Under the pieces are notes generated by a model. The model did no database searches. It saw nothing but the letters and a program-made list of their open reading frames with translations, and was not told where the DNA came from. A program made the position numbers and the translations under genes. A stretch of 64,000 bases of DNA from Cardinalis cardinalis (Eukaryota > Chordata > Aves > Passeriformes > Cardinalidae), in the NCBI GenBank assembly GCA_014549065.1, contig JACDOX010000016.1, forward strand, positions 6,373,757 through 6,437,756, written 5' to 3'. Below are positions 63,401 through 64,000 of this stretch, piece after piece. Positions within the stretch are counted from its first letter, which is position 1. The number at the start of each line of letters is the position of its first letter.

Positions 63401-64000
63401 GCTGCAGCCAGCCCCAGAGCCCTGCACCCGGATGGGGCCTCCNGGGATGTACAGCAGACATGACCTGATCCTCTCTCTTTGCATTAACTTTGGAAAAGGC
63501 ACCTGAGCAGAACCAACAGCAGTTCAGCAGCAGCCATGTAACCACTTTGCTCTTGTGGGCAACCAGAGTGGGTCTCAGTCATCTCTGCTCTTGACTGGTC
63601 ACATTTGCCAGCCCCTTCTGCAGCTGCTCTTGGATCTCCACCTGTGACAAATANGCCAGTCAGGCAGGGGTGTTCCTGTTTTTGTCTGTAGAAGGGAAAT
63701 TACTTCCCTCATACACCAGAACTATACATATGGTTCACACATACCAAGACAGCATTTTCTGTGCTACAGTGAAANATGAAAATTCTCTCCTTCTTCAGGC
63801 TGTTTCTCCAGGTGTTAGAAAATCTGCATGTTCAGTGAGTTTGCCCTCAAATCTGAGGAATGTTGTGGGNCACAGGGAGGGGTCTGTACCTCTTGTTGAA
63901 CCTCCTTTGAGCAAGGGAGGAGGAAGCACGTAGTTCCCCACGCTCCTTCTGAGTCACAGGCTTCCTTAAACTCCTAGTGACTGACCTTCCCCCTTCATCC
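57403..64000. other. Intergenic to window end, no gene recognised
   Basis: The longest plus frame outside the CpG island (57835-58347, 170 codons, three ambiguous codons) lies here but has no recognisable domain. A GC-richer segment occurs at about 63310-63450. Otherwise the DNA is AT-rich with no visible gene or repeat family. Confidence 0.5.

Noticed and set aside
1..64000. CRISPR arrays, operons, tRNA or rRNA genes
   Set aside because: The window is vertebrate nuclear DNA. No spaced identical repeats, cloverleaf sequence or ribosomal RNA sequence was noticed.

Overview
This window is vertebrate nuclear DNA from a sauropsid, most likely a bird. Two lines of evidence support this. It holds the first two coding exons of GRIA3, the AMPA-type glutamate receptor subunit GluA3. 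It also carries several truncated CR1 retrotransposon tails with the avian-type 3' end. There is no bacterial gene organisation, and most short open frames look like chance.

Layout. GRIA3 is on the minus strand. Its CpG-island promoter and 5' UTR lie at about 22.1-23.6 kb. Exon 1 (signal peptide and start of the mature receptor) is 22618-22708, intron 1 is 21766-22617, and exon 2 (start of the amino-terminal domain) is 21607-21765. Everything from 21606 down to base 1 is the beginning of a long intron 2; I did not find exon 3 in it. From about 23.63 kb to the right end lies roughly 40 kb of AT-rich DNA upstream of GRIA3, in which I recognise no host gene.

Intron 2 holds an LTR-like block at 11.3-12.0 kb that is unusually rich in ambiguous bases, a CpG-rich alternating tract at 17.5 kb, and an inverted repeat of two E-boxes at 17.2 kb. 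It also holds two sense-strand splice-signal arrangements worth testing: a frame-preserving 21-nt candidate microexon and a candidate recursive splice site. The upstream desert holds CR1 pieces at 34.2-34.6, 39.5, 47.65-47.85 and 57.3 kb, a decayed LINE reverse-transcriptase fragment at 48.2-48.74 kb, a pure (GGAGA)10 repeat, a long G/T-only-like tract, and a 22-bp perfect palindrome.

Single ambiguous bases (n) are scattered through the window, about 30 in the first 10 kb and almost never two together. They look like unresolved or heterozygous positions and not assembly gaps. None falls in the two GRIA3 exons.

No previously undescribed gene system is visible. The most useful leads concern GRIA3 structure: translation start, upstream ORFs, and possible cryptic or recursive splicing in intron 2.
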